Notes: generated by a model not told the origin, from the sequence alone. A stretch of 64,000 bases of DNA from Gemmatimonadota bacterium (GCA_022826685.1 JAJDUL010000018.1:39752-103751), one strand, 5' to 3'. Shown: positions 8,242-16,641, numbered from the stretch's first letter. Numbers and translations: made by a program.

Positions 8242-9333
8242 TCACGTGCCGCTCGCGGACCGAAGCCGCATCAGCGTCCCCTGCCGTTCCATGCTCTCGC
8301 GAGCCAGTTCGCGCTCGAAGTCCGGGGCGTCCGGGCCCAGGCGCGCGATCTGCACGAGGATGAGTTCGAGATCCTGCAGCAACGTCCGCGCCTGCTGTCC
8401 GTCGGCGGCGGGCGTCGCGAGCCGTGAACGGGTCTCCACCACCAGTTCGCGCGCCCACCGGGCGAGATCCTCCTGGGACTCGTCGGTGCCGATATCCGTG
8501 CGGAAGGCGACGAGCAGGGTGCGGGCCCGGTCGAGGTGTCCCGCCATGTCGTATTCGTCGGCTGCGGAGCGCAGCGCGGCGCCGGCGGGCCGTTGCGCCG
8601 TCGAACTGACGGCGGCGCCGACCGGCGGGTCCGCCTCGGGCCGGGTCGCCGCCGGGGTCGGATCGGCTGCCGGCGGGGGCACGGCCGCCGCGAACTGCCG
8701 GTTCGTCTCCAGGGGCTCCTCGACGACGGAGAGCGCCAGCGCCTCCTCGGCGGCCGTCGGCGCGAGGGGCCCGGAGTCGGTCGCCGCGATCGACGCCACA
8801 GTCGTCCCCGCCGCTCCGACCGGCGTCGGCGCCGCTGCCGCCACCGTCTCGGGTTCTGCGGGCACCGGCAGCTGCGGGACACCGTCGAGCGCCAAGGCCA
8901 GCGCGACCGAAGCGGCGGCGGCTCCCGTCAGCCATGCCGCGGTCCGGCCGGGCCGTCGCCCGAGCGTCCGGGCCACGACGAGCCGGAGCGAGCCGCGGGT
9001 CACCTCCCGCGCGCCGGGGGCCTCCGGCTGCCGCGCGACCCATTCGGCCTCGATGCGTTCCCACATCGCCTCGAGCGGCGCGGGCGGCGGATCGTGGTAG
9101 CCCAGCACATCGAACGGGCGATCGACGTCGTCTCCGATGCAGTCCACGGCGTCCGCCATGCCCGCCAGGTCCGTCGACTCCGGCTCGTCGGACACCGGCG
9201 GCGCGCCGAGCCGCGTCTCGATCCCGGCCCACATCGCCTCGACCGGGGGCGCCGGCGGGTCGTGGTAGTCCGCCGCCTCCCGGCGGAGGAACCGGGCAAA
9301 GCGGCTCGCGTCGTCCATGCGATCTTTCAGCAT
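8242..9333 (-). CDS. Membrane anti-sigma factor (non-zinc type, putative)
   Basis: About 363 aa. The start chosen is ATG 9331-9333, because GGGAG sits 7 nt before it; the ATG at 9339 is too close to that site. It overlaps the end of the sigma gene by 7 nt. The N-terminal cytoplasmic part carries a duplicated motif, YHDPPAPPVEAMW at 23-35 and YHDPPPAPLEAMW at 79-91, with no HxxxCxxC zinc motif. One transmembrane helix (about 132-150, TAAWLTGAAAASVALALAL) is followed by an Ala/Pro-rich periplasmic linker and a helical C-terminus. The anti-sigma role is inferred from position, topology and the paired short motifs; the family is not named with certainty. Confidence 0.65.
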   Translation of the reverse strand: MLKDRMDDASRFARFLRREAADYHDPPAPPVEAMWAGIETRLGAPPVSDEPESTDLAGMADAVDCIGDDVDRPFDVLGYHDPPPAPLEAMWERIEAEWVARQPEAPGAREVTRGSLRLVVARTLGRRPGRTAAWLTGAAAASVALALALDGVPQLPVPAEPETVAAAAPTPVGAAGTTVASIAATDSGPLAPTAAEEALALSVVEEPLETNRQFAAAVPPPAADPTPAATRPEADPPVGAAVSSTAQRPAGAALRSAADEYDMAGHLDRARTLLVAFRTDIGTDESQEDLARWARELVVETRSRLATPAADGQQARTLLQDLELILVQIARLGPDAPDFERELARESMERQGTLMRLRSASGT

Positions 9334-9869
9334 GCCCATTCTCCCGCGAAGTCCGCGAGCTTCTCCCGCAGGCGGCTGCGGGCCCGGAAGAGCTGCGACT
9401 TGGAGGTCCCGGCCTTGATCCCGAGCATCGCCCCGATCTCCTCGTGCGTGTAGCCCTCGAGGTCGTGCAGCAGGAAGACGGTTCGATAGCCCGCGGGAAG
9501 CTCGTCGATCGCGCGGTGCAGCCGACCCTTCACGTCGGGTTCGAGGCGGTTCAGGCCGCCGGTCGAGCGGAGATCCTCGTGCAGCGCGGTCTCGCGGCTG
9601 CGAAAGCGCTTCACCTTGCGGAGTCCGTTCAGCGACACCGTCGTCGCGATCGATCCCAGCCACGTCCCGAACGCGGCCTCGCCGCGAAACGTGTCGATCT
9701 TCGTGAACGCCCGCACGAACGTCTCCTGCGTGAAATCCTGGGCGAGATGGTCCTCGCCCGCGAACCGGTAGCATATCCGGAATACGCGGTCGACGTGCGC
9801 GTCGTACAACGCGCGCGCCGCGTCCTCGTCTCCGTCCCTGAGCCGCTGAATGAGTTGCGGTTCCGTCAC
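9327..9869 (-). CDS. ECF-family RNA polymerase sigma factor
   Basis: 180 aa from GTG 9867-9869 (VTEPQLIQRLRDGDEDAARALY). A longer frame opens at TTG 9929, but that codon lies within the conserved promoter motif at 9916-9946, so the shorter start is preferred. Region 2: FRICYRFAGEDHLAQDFTQE and FRGEAAFGTWLGSIA. Region 4: LPAGYRTVFLLHDLEGYTHEEIG, a helix-turn-helix for -35 recognition, ending in RSRLREKL. It is followed, with overlap, by a membrane protein that is the likely anti-sigma. It probably autoregulates through the upstream motif. Confidence 0.9.
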   Translation of the reverse strand: MTEPQLIQRLRDGDEDAARALYDAHVDRVFRICYRFAGEDHLAQDFTQETFVRAFTKIDTFRGEAAFGTWLGSIATTVSLNGLRKVKRFRSRETALHEDLRSTGGLNRLEPDVKGRLHRAIDELPAGYRTVFLLHDLEGYTHEEIGAMLGIKAGTSKSQLFRARSRLREKLADFAGEWAC

Positions 9870-9915
9870 CGTGCCGGGATCTCCGGGTACACGTCGGTTC
9901 TTCCGCTTCCAGAAC

Positions 9916-9946
9916 GGTGACACAGCCAACGCGGGATTAGTTGCGC
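9916..9946 (-). promoter_or_regulatory. ECF-type promoter motif, copy 3 (before the ECF sigma gene)
   Basis: Minus strand: GCGCAACTAA (9937-9946), 13 nt, GTGTCACC (9916-9923). It matches copies 1, 2 and 4 in both blocks and spacing. It lies 46 nt before the GTG start chosen for the sigma gene, as expected for autoregulation. Confidence 0.6.
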
Positions 9947-10028
9947 GGGGGGCGACCCGACCCCGGCGAGGTTTCGCCGCGGCCGGGCGACGGGGGGCGG
10001 GGTTCCGGGAGCGGCCGAGACTCCCGGC

Positions 10029-10045
10029 CGGGCGCCGGGCGCCCG
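10029..10045 (-). terminator. GC hairpin downstream of rocD
   Basis: Perfect 7-bp stem CGGGCGC / GCGCCCG with a 3-nt loop, 11 nt after the rocD stop on the minus strand. No U-run follows, so intrinsic termination is uncertain. The rest of 9930-10055 is very GC-rich with no gene seen. Confidence 0.35.
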
Positions 10046-10055
10046 AACCCGTTAC

Positions 10056-11273
10056 TCAGGCGACGGCGACCGCCGCCCCCTGAATCACTTCGGCGATGTG
10101 TTCCAGCGCCCATTCGAGGCTGGCCTTTTCGATCGTGAGCGGAGGCGCAAAGCGGATCACCTGCTCGTGCGTCTCCTTGGCGAGCATCCCGCGCGCCTGC
10201 AGTTCCTCGCAGAACGGACGCGCATCCCCGGACTCGTCGCGGATCACGACGCCGATGAACAGGCCGCGTCCCCGCACGTGATCCACGTGGGGAGAATCGA
10301 TGGATTCCAGCTCCCGCCTGAACCAGGAGCCCAGTTCGTTCGACCGCTCGGCGAGATCTTCATCCCGGATCACGTCCAGCGCCGCCATCCCGACCGCCGC
10401 CGCGAGCGGATTCCCGCCGAACGTCGACCCGTGGTCTCCGGGATGGAAGACGTCCATGATCTCGGAGTTCGCGAGGATCCCGGAGACGGGGAACACTCCA
10501 CCGCCGAGCGCCTTCCCGACGATCATGATGTCGCCTCGGTCCGCCTCCCAGTCGGCGCAGAACAGCTTGCCGGTCCGCCCCAGGCCCGTCTGGATCTCGT
10601 CGTTGATCATGAGGACGTCGTTCGCCCGGCAGATCTCCAGCGCCCGCGCATAGAAACCATCCGGCGGCACGACGACGCCCGCCTCGCCCTGGATGGGCTC
10701 CACGAGGAAGCCGACGGTGTTCGGCGTGATCGCCGCCTCGAGCGCGTCCGCGTCGCCGTAGGGAATCGGTACGAAGCCCGGCGTGAAGGGACCGAACCCG
10801 AACGTGGATCCCTCATCCGAGGAAAAGCCGACGATCGTCGTCGTCCGGCCGTGGAAGTTCTGCTCGCAGACGATGATCTCCGCCCGGTCCTCCGCCACGC
10901 CCTTCACGGTGTAGCCCCACTTGCGGGCCGCCTTGATCGCCGTCTCCACCCCCTCGGCGCCGGTGTTCATCGGCAGCGCGCGCTCGAACCCCGTCATCTC
11001 GCACAGCTGCTGGAGGAACGGACCCATTCGGTCGTTGTGGAAGGCGCGCGACGTGAGCGTGAGCTTCTCCGCCTGCGCGCGCAGCGCCTCGATGATGCGG
11101 GGGTGACGGTGTCCCTGGTTCACCGCGGAATAGGCGCTCAGCATGTCGAGGTACTTCCTGCCCTCGACGTCCCACACCCACTCGCCTTCGCCGCGCTCGA
11201 GCACGACGGGAAGCGGGTGGTAGTTGTGGGCGCTCCACTTGTCGACCTGAGAGATGTAATCGCTGGTGTTCAT
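10056..11273 (-). CDS. rocD: Ornithine--oxo-acid aminotransferase
   Basis: 405 aa from ATG 11271-11273; the longer frame to 12914 is antisense of trpE. PLP-dependent class III aminotransferase converting ornithine and 2-oxoglutarate to glutamate semialdehyde and glutamate. PLP-binding motifs: MINDEIQTGLGRTG (222-235), with Schiff-base Lys254 in IVGKALGGGVFP and STFGGNPLA near 283-291. The N-terminal VWDVEGRKYLDMLSAYSAVNQGHRHP block is typical of RocD and distinguishes it from ArgD. Length is as usual for the family. Divergent from trpE with a 192-bp spacer; no arginine genes nearby. Confidence 0.92.
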   Translation of the reverse strand: MNTSDYISQVDKWSAHNYHPLPVVLERGEGEWVWDVEGRKYLDMLSAYSAVNQGHRHPRIIEALRAQAEKLTLTSRAFHNDRMGPFLQQLCEMTGFERALPMNTGAEGVETAIKAARKWGYTVKGVAEDRAEIIVCEQNFHGRTTTIVGFSSDEGSTFGFGPFTPGFVPIPYGDADALEAAITPNTVGFLVEPIQGEAGVVVPPDGFYARALEICRANDVLMINDEIQTGLGRTGKLFCADWEADRGDIMIVGKALGGGVFPVSGILANSEIMDVFHPGDHGSTFGGNPLAAAVGMAALDVIRDEDLAERSNELGSWFRRELESIDSPHVDHVRGRGLFIGVVIRDESGDARPFCEELQARGMLAKETHEQVIRFAPPLTIEKASLEWALEHIAEVIQGAAVAVA

Positions 11274-11465
11274 CGCTTCCTCATTGGGCTGCCGAGCAAT
11301 CCTCGGCCCTCGGTTGGAGCTGAACCCCGTCGGGGGACGGGAACCGTTCTCGCCGGATCGAACCGGACCTGAGAGAGTAGACGAAAAGCCCACGCCCGAC
11401 AAGGTGATTCGGGCGCGTGTTCCCGCCGATCTCCGTCCCCTGCCGCGGGCTGCTACCTTGGGCGC

Positions 11466-12953
11466 ATGAGCGACGCCTCCGCCATCCCCGACTTTACCGA
11501 ATTCTCCCGCCTCGCCGAGCCCGGGCGGATGGTTCCCGTGGCCATCGAAATCCCGTTCGATCTGGACACGCCGGTCACGGCGTTCTCGAAGCTGCGACGC
11601 GGCCCGTTCTCCTTCCTCCTCGAGTCGGTCGAGGGAGGGGAGCGCTGGGCGCGATTCAGCTTCGTCGGCTCCGAGCCCCGGGAAGGGTGGCGACTCGACG
11701 GTTCGGAGATCCGGCTCTGGACGCCCGCGGGGGGCTGGGGCGAGCCCCAGACCACGAGCGATCCCTTCGGCGCCTTCGAGGCCTGGATCACCCGTTACGA
11801 ACCGGTCGAACTCTCCTCCCTGCCGCCGTTCTGGGGCGGGGCCGTCGGCTTCTTCGGTTACGACACGGTGCGCTGGATCGAGCGGCTGCCCGACGCGCCG
11901 CCGGACGACCTCGGCGTGCCGGATGCCTGCTTCATGGCGACGGAGCGCATGCTCATCGTCGACAACCTGTATTCCCGCGCGTTCGCCGTGGCGGCCGTGC
12001 CGGTCACGCCCGGCGACGACCCGGCCGAACTGTACGGGGACGCCGTGGATCGACTCGCCGACTGGGTCCAGGGCCTCGAGAGACCGCACGGGCTGGGGCC
12101 GCTCGGCAACGGCGGAGAGGCGAGCACGCCGGAGGTCGTCGGAAACCGCTCGCGAGACGACTACGAGGCGGCCGTCGGGCGTATCCGTGAGTACATCGTG
12201 GCGGGAGATGCCTACCAGGTCGTGGTCTCGCAGCGTGCCGGCGCCCGTTACAAGGGCGATCCTCTGGAACTCTACCGCGCCCTCCGCCGCAGCAATCCAT
12301 CCCCCTATCTCTTCTTCATCGAGCTGGACGGCATGCGCCTCATCGGTTCGTCCCCCGAGACACTCGTCCGGGTGGAAGACGGGATCGTGACCGTGCGCCC
12401 GATCGCCGGGACGCGTCCGCGCGGAGCCACGCCGCCGGAGGACGAACGGCACGCGCGCGAGCTGCTCGCCGACGAGAAGGAGCGGGCGGAACACCTCATG
12501 CTGGTGGACCTCGGCCGCAACGATGTGAGCCGGGTCGCCCGTCCCGGCTCCGTCGAGGTGTCGCGCTTCATGGAGATCGAGCGCTACAGCCACGTCATGC
12601 ACCTCGTGAGCGAGGTGGCGGGGTCGCTGAAGGACGGAGCCGACGCCGTCGAAGCCTTCAAGGCCTGCTTTCCCGCCGGCACGCTCACCGGCGCCCCGAA
12701 GGTGCGCGCGATGGAGATCGTCGATGAACTCGAACCGACGCGGCGCGGACCCTACGGCGGGGCGGCGGGCTACGTGGGCTACGGCGCGACGAGCCTCGAC
12801 ATGGCCATCGTGATCCGCACGCTGCTCTCCGTCGGCGACCGCGTGTACGCGCAGGCGGGGGCCGGGATCGTCTACGACTCGGAACCGGCGCGCGAGTGGG
12901 AAGAGACCCGCCACAAGGCCCGCGTCCTCCTGGAGGCGCTGACGAAAGTCTAG
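11466..12953 (+). CDS. trpE: Anthranilate synthase component I
   Basis: 495 aa. Converts chorismate to anthranilate, using ammonia or glutamine delivered by TrpG. Chorismate-binding domain motifs: IAGTRPRG (about 310-317), DEKERAEHLMLVDLGRNDVSRVA and FKACFPAGTLTGAPKVRAMEI, then YGGAAGYVGY. No trpG or other trp gene lies beside it, so the partner must be elsewhere. TACCTT ends 6 nt before the ATG with no ribosome binding site in between, which suggests a leaderless mRNA. PabB is the alternative, but GTRPRG and overall length favour TrpE. Confidence 0.9.
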   Translation: MSDASAIPDFTEFSRLAEPGRMVPVAIEIPFDLDTPVTAFSKLRRGPFSFLLESVEGGERWARFSFVGSEPREGWRLDGSEIRLWTPAGGWGEPQTTSDPFGAFEAWITRYEPVELSSLPPFWGGAVGFFGYDTVRWIERLPDAPPDDLGVPDACFMATERMLIVDNLYSRAFAVAAVPVTPGDDPAELYGDAVDRLADWVQGLERPHGLGPLGNGGEASTPEVVGNRSRDDYEAAVGRIREYIVAGDAYQVVVSQRAGARYKGDPLELYRALRRSNPSPYLFFIELDGMRLIGSSPETLVRVEDGIVTVRPIAGTRPRGATPPEDERHARELLADEKERAEHLMLVDLGRNDVSRVARPGSVEVSRFMEIERYSHVMHLVSEVAGSLKDGADAVEAFKACFPAGTLTGAPKVRAMEIVDELEPTRRGPYGGAAGYVGYGATSLDMAIVIRTLLSVGDRVYAQAGAGIVYDSEPAREWEETRHKARVLLEALTKV

Positions 12954-12963
12954 CGGGCGGTCG

Positions 12964-13338
12964 CTAGCGGGCGAGGCGCTCCTCGCGGGCGACGATGGGG
13001 TCGATCTGGTCCGCGTATTCCTTGGCGTAGGCGAGGGCTTCCTCGAGCGCCTCCGTCCGCGTCCCGGCGAAGCGCTGGCCCACAGCGGCGCTCATCGCGC
13101 GGCCCGGTCCGGCCGCCGCCGCGATCTCCCAGACCTCCGGCCCACCGCGCAGCGCCGCGCGCCTGCCCGCCCGGGTCTCCCGGAACTCGATCTGCGGGAA
13201 CCTCTGCACGGCGAGCCACTCCAGCAGGATGTTCCTGAGTCCTTCCGAGGGGGTCCATTGCTGCTCGAGGAACACGCGTTCGAGTTCCGACTCGACCTCG
13301 CGTGAGACACGCGTACAGAGGGGACGGGGCAGAGGCAT
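12964..13338 (-). CDS. DUF433-like antitoxin-type regulator
   Basis: 124 aa from ATG 13336-13338, or 130 aa from ATG 13354-13356. The N-terminus (SREVESELERVFLEQQWTPSEGLRNILLEWLA) looks like a short helical DNA-binding region. The C-terminal part (IEFRETRAGRRAALRGGPEVWEIA then EALAYAKEYADQIDPIVAREERLA) matches the RRAAL/VW.../ALAYYxxxREEID pattern of DUF433-type antitoxins. Two overlapping palindromes cover the start, a likely autoregulatory operator. No PIN-like or other toxin gene is adjacent, so it is an orphan here. Convergent with trpE, stops 10 nt apart. Family call from memory of the motif, moderate confidence. Confidence 0.6.
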   Translation of the reverse strand: MPLPRPLCTRVSREVESELERVFLEQQWTPSEGLRNILLEWLAVQRFPQIEFRETRAGRRAALRGGPEVWEIAAAAGPGRAMSAAVGQRFAGTRTEALEEALAYAKEYADQIDPIVAREERLAR

Positions 13339-13356
13339 GTATACATGGTATACCAT
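13336..13356. promoter_or_regulatory. Two overlapping perfect palindromes at the DUF433-like gene start
   Basis: On the minus strand ATGGTATACCAT and CATGTATACATG, each a perfect 12-bp palindrome, overlap by CAT and contain both candidate start codons. GTATAC is thus repeated at 9-bp spacing. This arrangement suits autoregulation by a dimeric antitoxin-like protein; function is inferred. Confidence 0.55.
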
Positions 13357-13410
13357 CCTCTGGAAGCCTGCCAGCCCGGGCGGAATCCGCGGCTCGGCGG
13401 CGAACCGCGA

Positions 13411-13439
13411 TGTAACCCTTTCGTCGTTCGCGGCGTCTA
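13411..13439 (+). promoter_or_regulatory. ECF-type promoter (TGTAACC-N16-CGTCTA)
   Basis: TGTAACC at 13411-13417 and CGTCTA at 13434-13439 with a 16-nt spacer form a textbook ECF sigma promoter, about 105 nt upstream of the VWA gene on the same strand. The -10 box differs from the GTKTCMC motif elsewhere in this window, so a different ECF sigma may read it. Confidence 0.6.
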
Positions 13440-13544
13440 CGGGTGTATCGCGGGGGCGCTTCCGCTCCCGAAAGCCGGAGGGAGCCGGAATGAGGTAACG
13501 CTCTTCGCCCTCGGCCCTGGCTGCGGCACTGGACAGGAGACGAC

Positions 13545-15533
13545 GTGACCATGGCAATCACGAACGTACACGGAATCCGGCAACGAATCGGCGCCGTGCT
13601 CGCGCTGGCGCTCGCGGTCGCAGGCCCGGCCCCGTCCCGGGCGCAGTCACAGACGGGCGCCGTGCAGGGGACGGTGCTCGATGCGACGGCCAACGTCGGC
13701 GTGGCTGGAGCGCAGGTGTTCGTGGCGGGCACGATGACCGGCACGCTGACCGACGCGAATGGCGCCTACTTCCTCTCGGGCGTGCCGGCCGGGGAGCAGG
13801 TCGTCACGGTCCGGCTGATCGGCTACAGGCAGACGAACAAGAGGGTCACCGTGACGGCGGGCGAGACGGTCACACTGGATTTCTCCGTCGAGCAGACGGC
13901 GGTGCGACGGGAGGATCTCACCGTGACCGGCGTGGCCGCCGAGATGCCGCAGGTGCTCCCGCACACGGTCGATCGCGCCGTGCGCGGCCTTGCGGCCACT
14001 TCGGTCATGCGCGCGTACGCCGATTTCAACACCGAGTCGTACGCCCGGATCGAGGAGAACGGTTTCCGCAGCGTCGACGCGTCGCCCCTCTCCACCTTCT
14101 CGATCGATGTGGACCGCGCTTCGTATGCCAACGTCCGGCGCTTCATCCAGGCGGGGGAGCGGCCGCCCGTGGACGCAGTCCGGATCGAGGAGATGATCAA
14201 CTACTTCCCGTACGAGTGGGACTCCGAGCGGGGCTCCGGGCGGGACTCGGGGCAAGACCCCGCAGCCGACGACCACCCGTTCCAGGTCCTCACGGAGGTG
14301 TGGGACGCGCCGTGGAAACCGGAGCACCGGCTCGCCCGCATCGGACTGCGGGCACCTTCCATCGACACTGAGGACCTGCCACCGAGCAACCTGGTCTTCC
14401 TGCTCGACGTGTCGGGGTCCATGTCGTCGCCCGACAAGCTCCCGCTGCTGAAGAAGGCGTTCGCCCTGCTCGCCGAACAGCTCAGGCCGCAGGATCGGGT
14501 CGCGATCGTCGTCTACGCCGGCGCGGCGGGGCTCGTGCTTCCCCCGACGCCGGGGAACCGGCGGGCCCGGATCCTGTCCGCGGTGGAGCGGCTGCAGGCG
14601 GGTGGAAGCACGGCGGGCGGCGCCGGGATCGCGCTCGCCTACGAGGTGGCGCGGGAGCACTTCGTCGAAGACGGCAACAACCGCGTCATCCTCGCGACGG
14701 ACGGGGACTTCAACGTGGGCGCCTCGAGCGACGCGGAGATGGTGCGCCTCATCGAGAAGGAACGGGAGAGCGGGATCTTTCTCACGGTCCTCGGCTTCGG
14801 CACCGGGAACCTGAAGGACTCGAAGATGGAGCAGATCGCGGACCACGGGAACGGCAACTTCCACTACGTGGATGGCCTCCTCGAAGCCCGCAAGGTGCTC
14901 GTGGAGGAGATGGGAGGGACGCTCCTTACGGTCGCGAAGGACGTGAAGCTGCAGGTGGAGTTCAACCCCGCGCGCGCCGCCGCATACCGGCTGATCGGGT
15001 ACGAGAACCGGCTGCTCGCCGACGAGGACTTCAACGACGACACGAAGGACGCGGGCGAACTCGGGGCCGGACACACCGTGACCGCGCTGTACGAGGTCGT
15101 GCCCGCGGGCCTTCCGGTCCCCCGCAGCGTGGATCCGTTGCGGTATCAGCCGGCGGCCGAGTCGCGGCCCCCGATTGAAACGCCCCCGGCTGAAGCTCTC
15201 CCGGGTGCGTTCGAGGATGAACTGCTCTACGTGAAGGTCCGTTACAAGGACCCGGACGGTGCCGAGAGCAGGCTCCTGGCGCATGCGGTCGGGGACCGCG
15301 CCCGGTCGCCCTCGCCGAGCTTCCGCTTCGCCGCGGCCGTGGCGGGGTTCGGCATGCTGCTGCGGGACTCGCCCCACTCCGGAGGGCTCACGCCCAATGA
15401 TGTCATCGAGCTGGCGGAAAGGGGACGGGGCGACGATCCGCGGGGCTATCGCGGAGAGTTCATCCGACTCGTGGAGGCCGTGCGCGACCTGGATCTGCTC
15501 GGAACGGCAGCAGAGGAGGACGACCAGCGTTAA
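13545..15533 (+). CDS. Exported VWA (YfbK-like) protein with carboxypeptidase-regulatory domain
   Basis: 662 aa. GTG 13545 is chosen because AGGAG lies 5 nt before it; ATG 13551 is possible. Signal peptide to about residue 33 (VAGPAPSRAQ), CarboxypepD_reg-like beta domain (about 37-115, GAVQGTVLDATANVGVAGAQVFV), YfbK-type N-terminal block (FSIDVDRASYANVRRFI), then a von Willebrand A domain with MIDAS DVSGSMS at 288-294 and a C-terminal DUF3520-like region (TALYEVVPAG, LYVKVRYKDPDG). Known relatives are envelope proteins of unclear role; metal-dependent binding is expected. It lies under its own ECF-like promoter. Confidence 0.85.
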   Translation: MTMAITNVHGIRQRIGAVLALALAVAGPAPSRAQSQTGAVQGTVLDATANVGVAGAQVFVAGTMTGTLTDANGAYFLSGVPAGEQVVTVRLIGYRQTNKRVTVTAGETVTLDFSVEQTAVRREDLTVTGVAAEMPQVLPHTVDRAVRGLAATSVMRAYADFNTESYARIEENGFRSVDASPLSTFSIDVDRASYANVRRFIQAGERPPVDAVRIEEMINYFPYEWDSERGSGRDSGQDPAADDHPFQVLTEVWDAPWKPEHRLARIGLRAPSIDTEDLPPSNLVFLLDVSGSMSSPDKLPLLKKAFALLAEQLRPQDRVAIVVYAGAAGLVLPPTPGNRRARILSAVERLQAGGSTAGGAGIALAYEVAREHFVEDGNNRVILATDGDFNVGASSDAEMVRLIEKERESGIFLTVLGFGTGNLKDSKMEQIADHGNGNFHYVDGLLEARKVLVEEMGGTLLTVAKDVKLQVEFNPARAAAYRLIGYENRLLADEDFNDDTKDAGELGAGHTVTALYEVVPAGLPVPRSVDPLRYQPAAESRPPIETPPAEALPGAFEDELLYVKVRYKDPDGAESRLLAHAVGDRARSPSPSFRFAAAVAGFGMLLRDSPHSGGLTPNDVIELAERGRGDDPRGYRGEFIRLVEAVRDLDLLGTAAEEDDQR

Positions 15534-15605
15534 TGTGGCGGCTCATCCCCGGGCCGCGGCGCCGAGCGAGTCGGCCGCGGTCCGCACCGGGAGGAGCCGC
15601 GCCCG

Positions 15606-16346
15606 TTGAAGCTCAATCGACGCATCTCCGGCCAGATCGAACGGCCGGCGGACAAACGACGCTACGTGCGACGGCTGTTCGCCGGCGTGGCCGGCCGCTA
15701 CGACCTCACCAACGATCTCATGTCGCTGGGCCTCCACCGCCGCTGGAAGCGTCGGCTGCTCGCGCGGGCCGACCTGCACCCGGACCACCGCGTCCTCGAT
15801 CTCGCAGCCGGCACCGGAGACCTCGCGCGGGGAGCGCTGGACCGGGCCGCGCGCGAGGCGTTCGAGATCCACGTCGTGGCCGCGGATCTCACGCCGGAGA
15901 TGATGCGGGTGGGGCGCGGACGGCCCGGCCCCGACCTCACCGGCTGGATCGGGGCCGATGCGCTCCGTCTGCCCTTTCTCGACGGCACGTTCGACCGCGT
16001 CGTCATCGGCTACGGGCTGAGGAACTTCGCCGGACTGGACTCCGCGCTGGCCGAGAGCTTCCGCTGCCTGCGCCCGGGCGGCCGGATGATCTCACTGGAT
16101 TTCGGCCACCCGCGCTCGGCGGCGCTGCGCCGCCTCTACCTCGGATATCTCGACGCCTCGACCCGGATCGCGGGTTGGGCGCTCCACCGCAACCCGGAGT
16201 CCTACGTGTACATCCCCGAGTCTCTGAGGAGGTTCCCGGACCAGAGGGAGATGGTCCGCAGGATGGAGGCGGTCGGGTTCGTGGAGTGCGGTTACGAAGA
16301 CCTGATGATGGGCACGATGGCCATCAACTACGGAGACCGCCGTTAG
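15606..16346 (+). CDS. ubiE: Demethylmenaquinone/ubiquinone C-methyltransferase
   Basis: 246 aa from TTG 15606; GGGAGGAG lies 9 nt upstream and no in-frame ATG fits. SAM-dependent C-methylation of the quinone ring in menaquinone (or ubiquinone) synthesis. UbiE/MenG signature FAGVAGRYDLTNDLMSLGLHRRWKR (split over 25-49), SAM motif I VLDLAAGTGDLA (63-74), and the second signature RCLRPGGRMISLDFGHP. It follows the VWA gene by 72 nt. Whether it acts on menaquinone only cannot be told from the sequence. Confidence 0.9.
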   Translation: MKLNRRISGQIERPADKRRYVRRLFAGVAGRYDLTNDLMSLGLHRRWKRRLLARADLHPDHRVLDLAAGTGDLARGALDRAAREAFEIHVVAADLTPEMMRVGRGRPGPDLTGWIGADALRLPFLDGTFDRVVIGYGLRNFAGLDSALAESFRCLRPGGRMISLDFGHPRSAALRRLYLGYLDASTRIAGWALHRNPESYVYIPESLRRFPDQREMVRRMEAVGFVECGYEDLMMGTMAINYGDRR

Positions 16347-16387
16347 CGTCGCGGCCGGAGCCTCGGGCTGGCAGCCGGTGGCAAACC

Positions 16388-16579
16388 CTACATGCCCTGG
16401 TTGGATTCCGTCTTCCAGACGGTGAACTGGCGCTGGCCGGATTCGCTTTCCTCGAGGCGAACTTTCAACGCATCGCCATCGGCCAGTCGCATGTGGTCGC
16501 GCATCTCCAGAGGAATCGTGATGCGGCCGCCGCTTCCTACGGTGATGTCGCGGTAGTACATGACGCGGAAGATCGCCAT
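16388..16579 (-). CDS. AbrB/MazE-type (SpoVT-AbrB) DNA-binding protein
   Basis: 63 aa with a strong ribosome binding site (GGGGAGGTTAG then ATG). The sequence is almost entirely one swapped-hairpin AbrB domain: ITVGSGGRITIPLEMRDHMRLADGDALKVRLEE. Such proteins are transition-state regulators or antitoxins. No toxin gene is adjacent. A GAATCC-N9-GGATTC dyad lies 42 bp upstream, a possible autoregulatory site. Confidence 0.8.
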   Translation of the reverse strand: MAIFRVMYYRDITVGSGGRITIPLEMRDHMRLADGDALKVRLEESESGQRQFTVWKTESNQGM

Positions 16580-16620
16580 CTAACCTCCCCATGGAGGGTT
16601 GGATTTCGGCAAAGTGAGGG

Positions 16621-16641
16621 GAATCCTTAATATGGGGATTC
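16621..16641. promoter_or_regulatory. Inverted repeat upstream of the AbrB-type gene
   Basis: GAATCC (16621-16626) and GGATTC (16636-16641) are perfect reverse complements separated by an AT-rich 9-nt spacer. They lie between the AbrB-type gene (minus) and the divergent ABC transporter (plus). Possible operator for either; not tested. Confidence 0.3.

Noticed and set aside
8171..9232. Minus-strand extension of the HEAT protein
   Set aside because: Overlaps the anti-sigma gene in another frame and has high-GC artefact composition.
11274..12914. Minus-strand extension of rocD
   Set aside because: Antisense of trpE with no family signal; RocD homology begins at the ATG at 11273.
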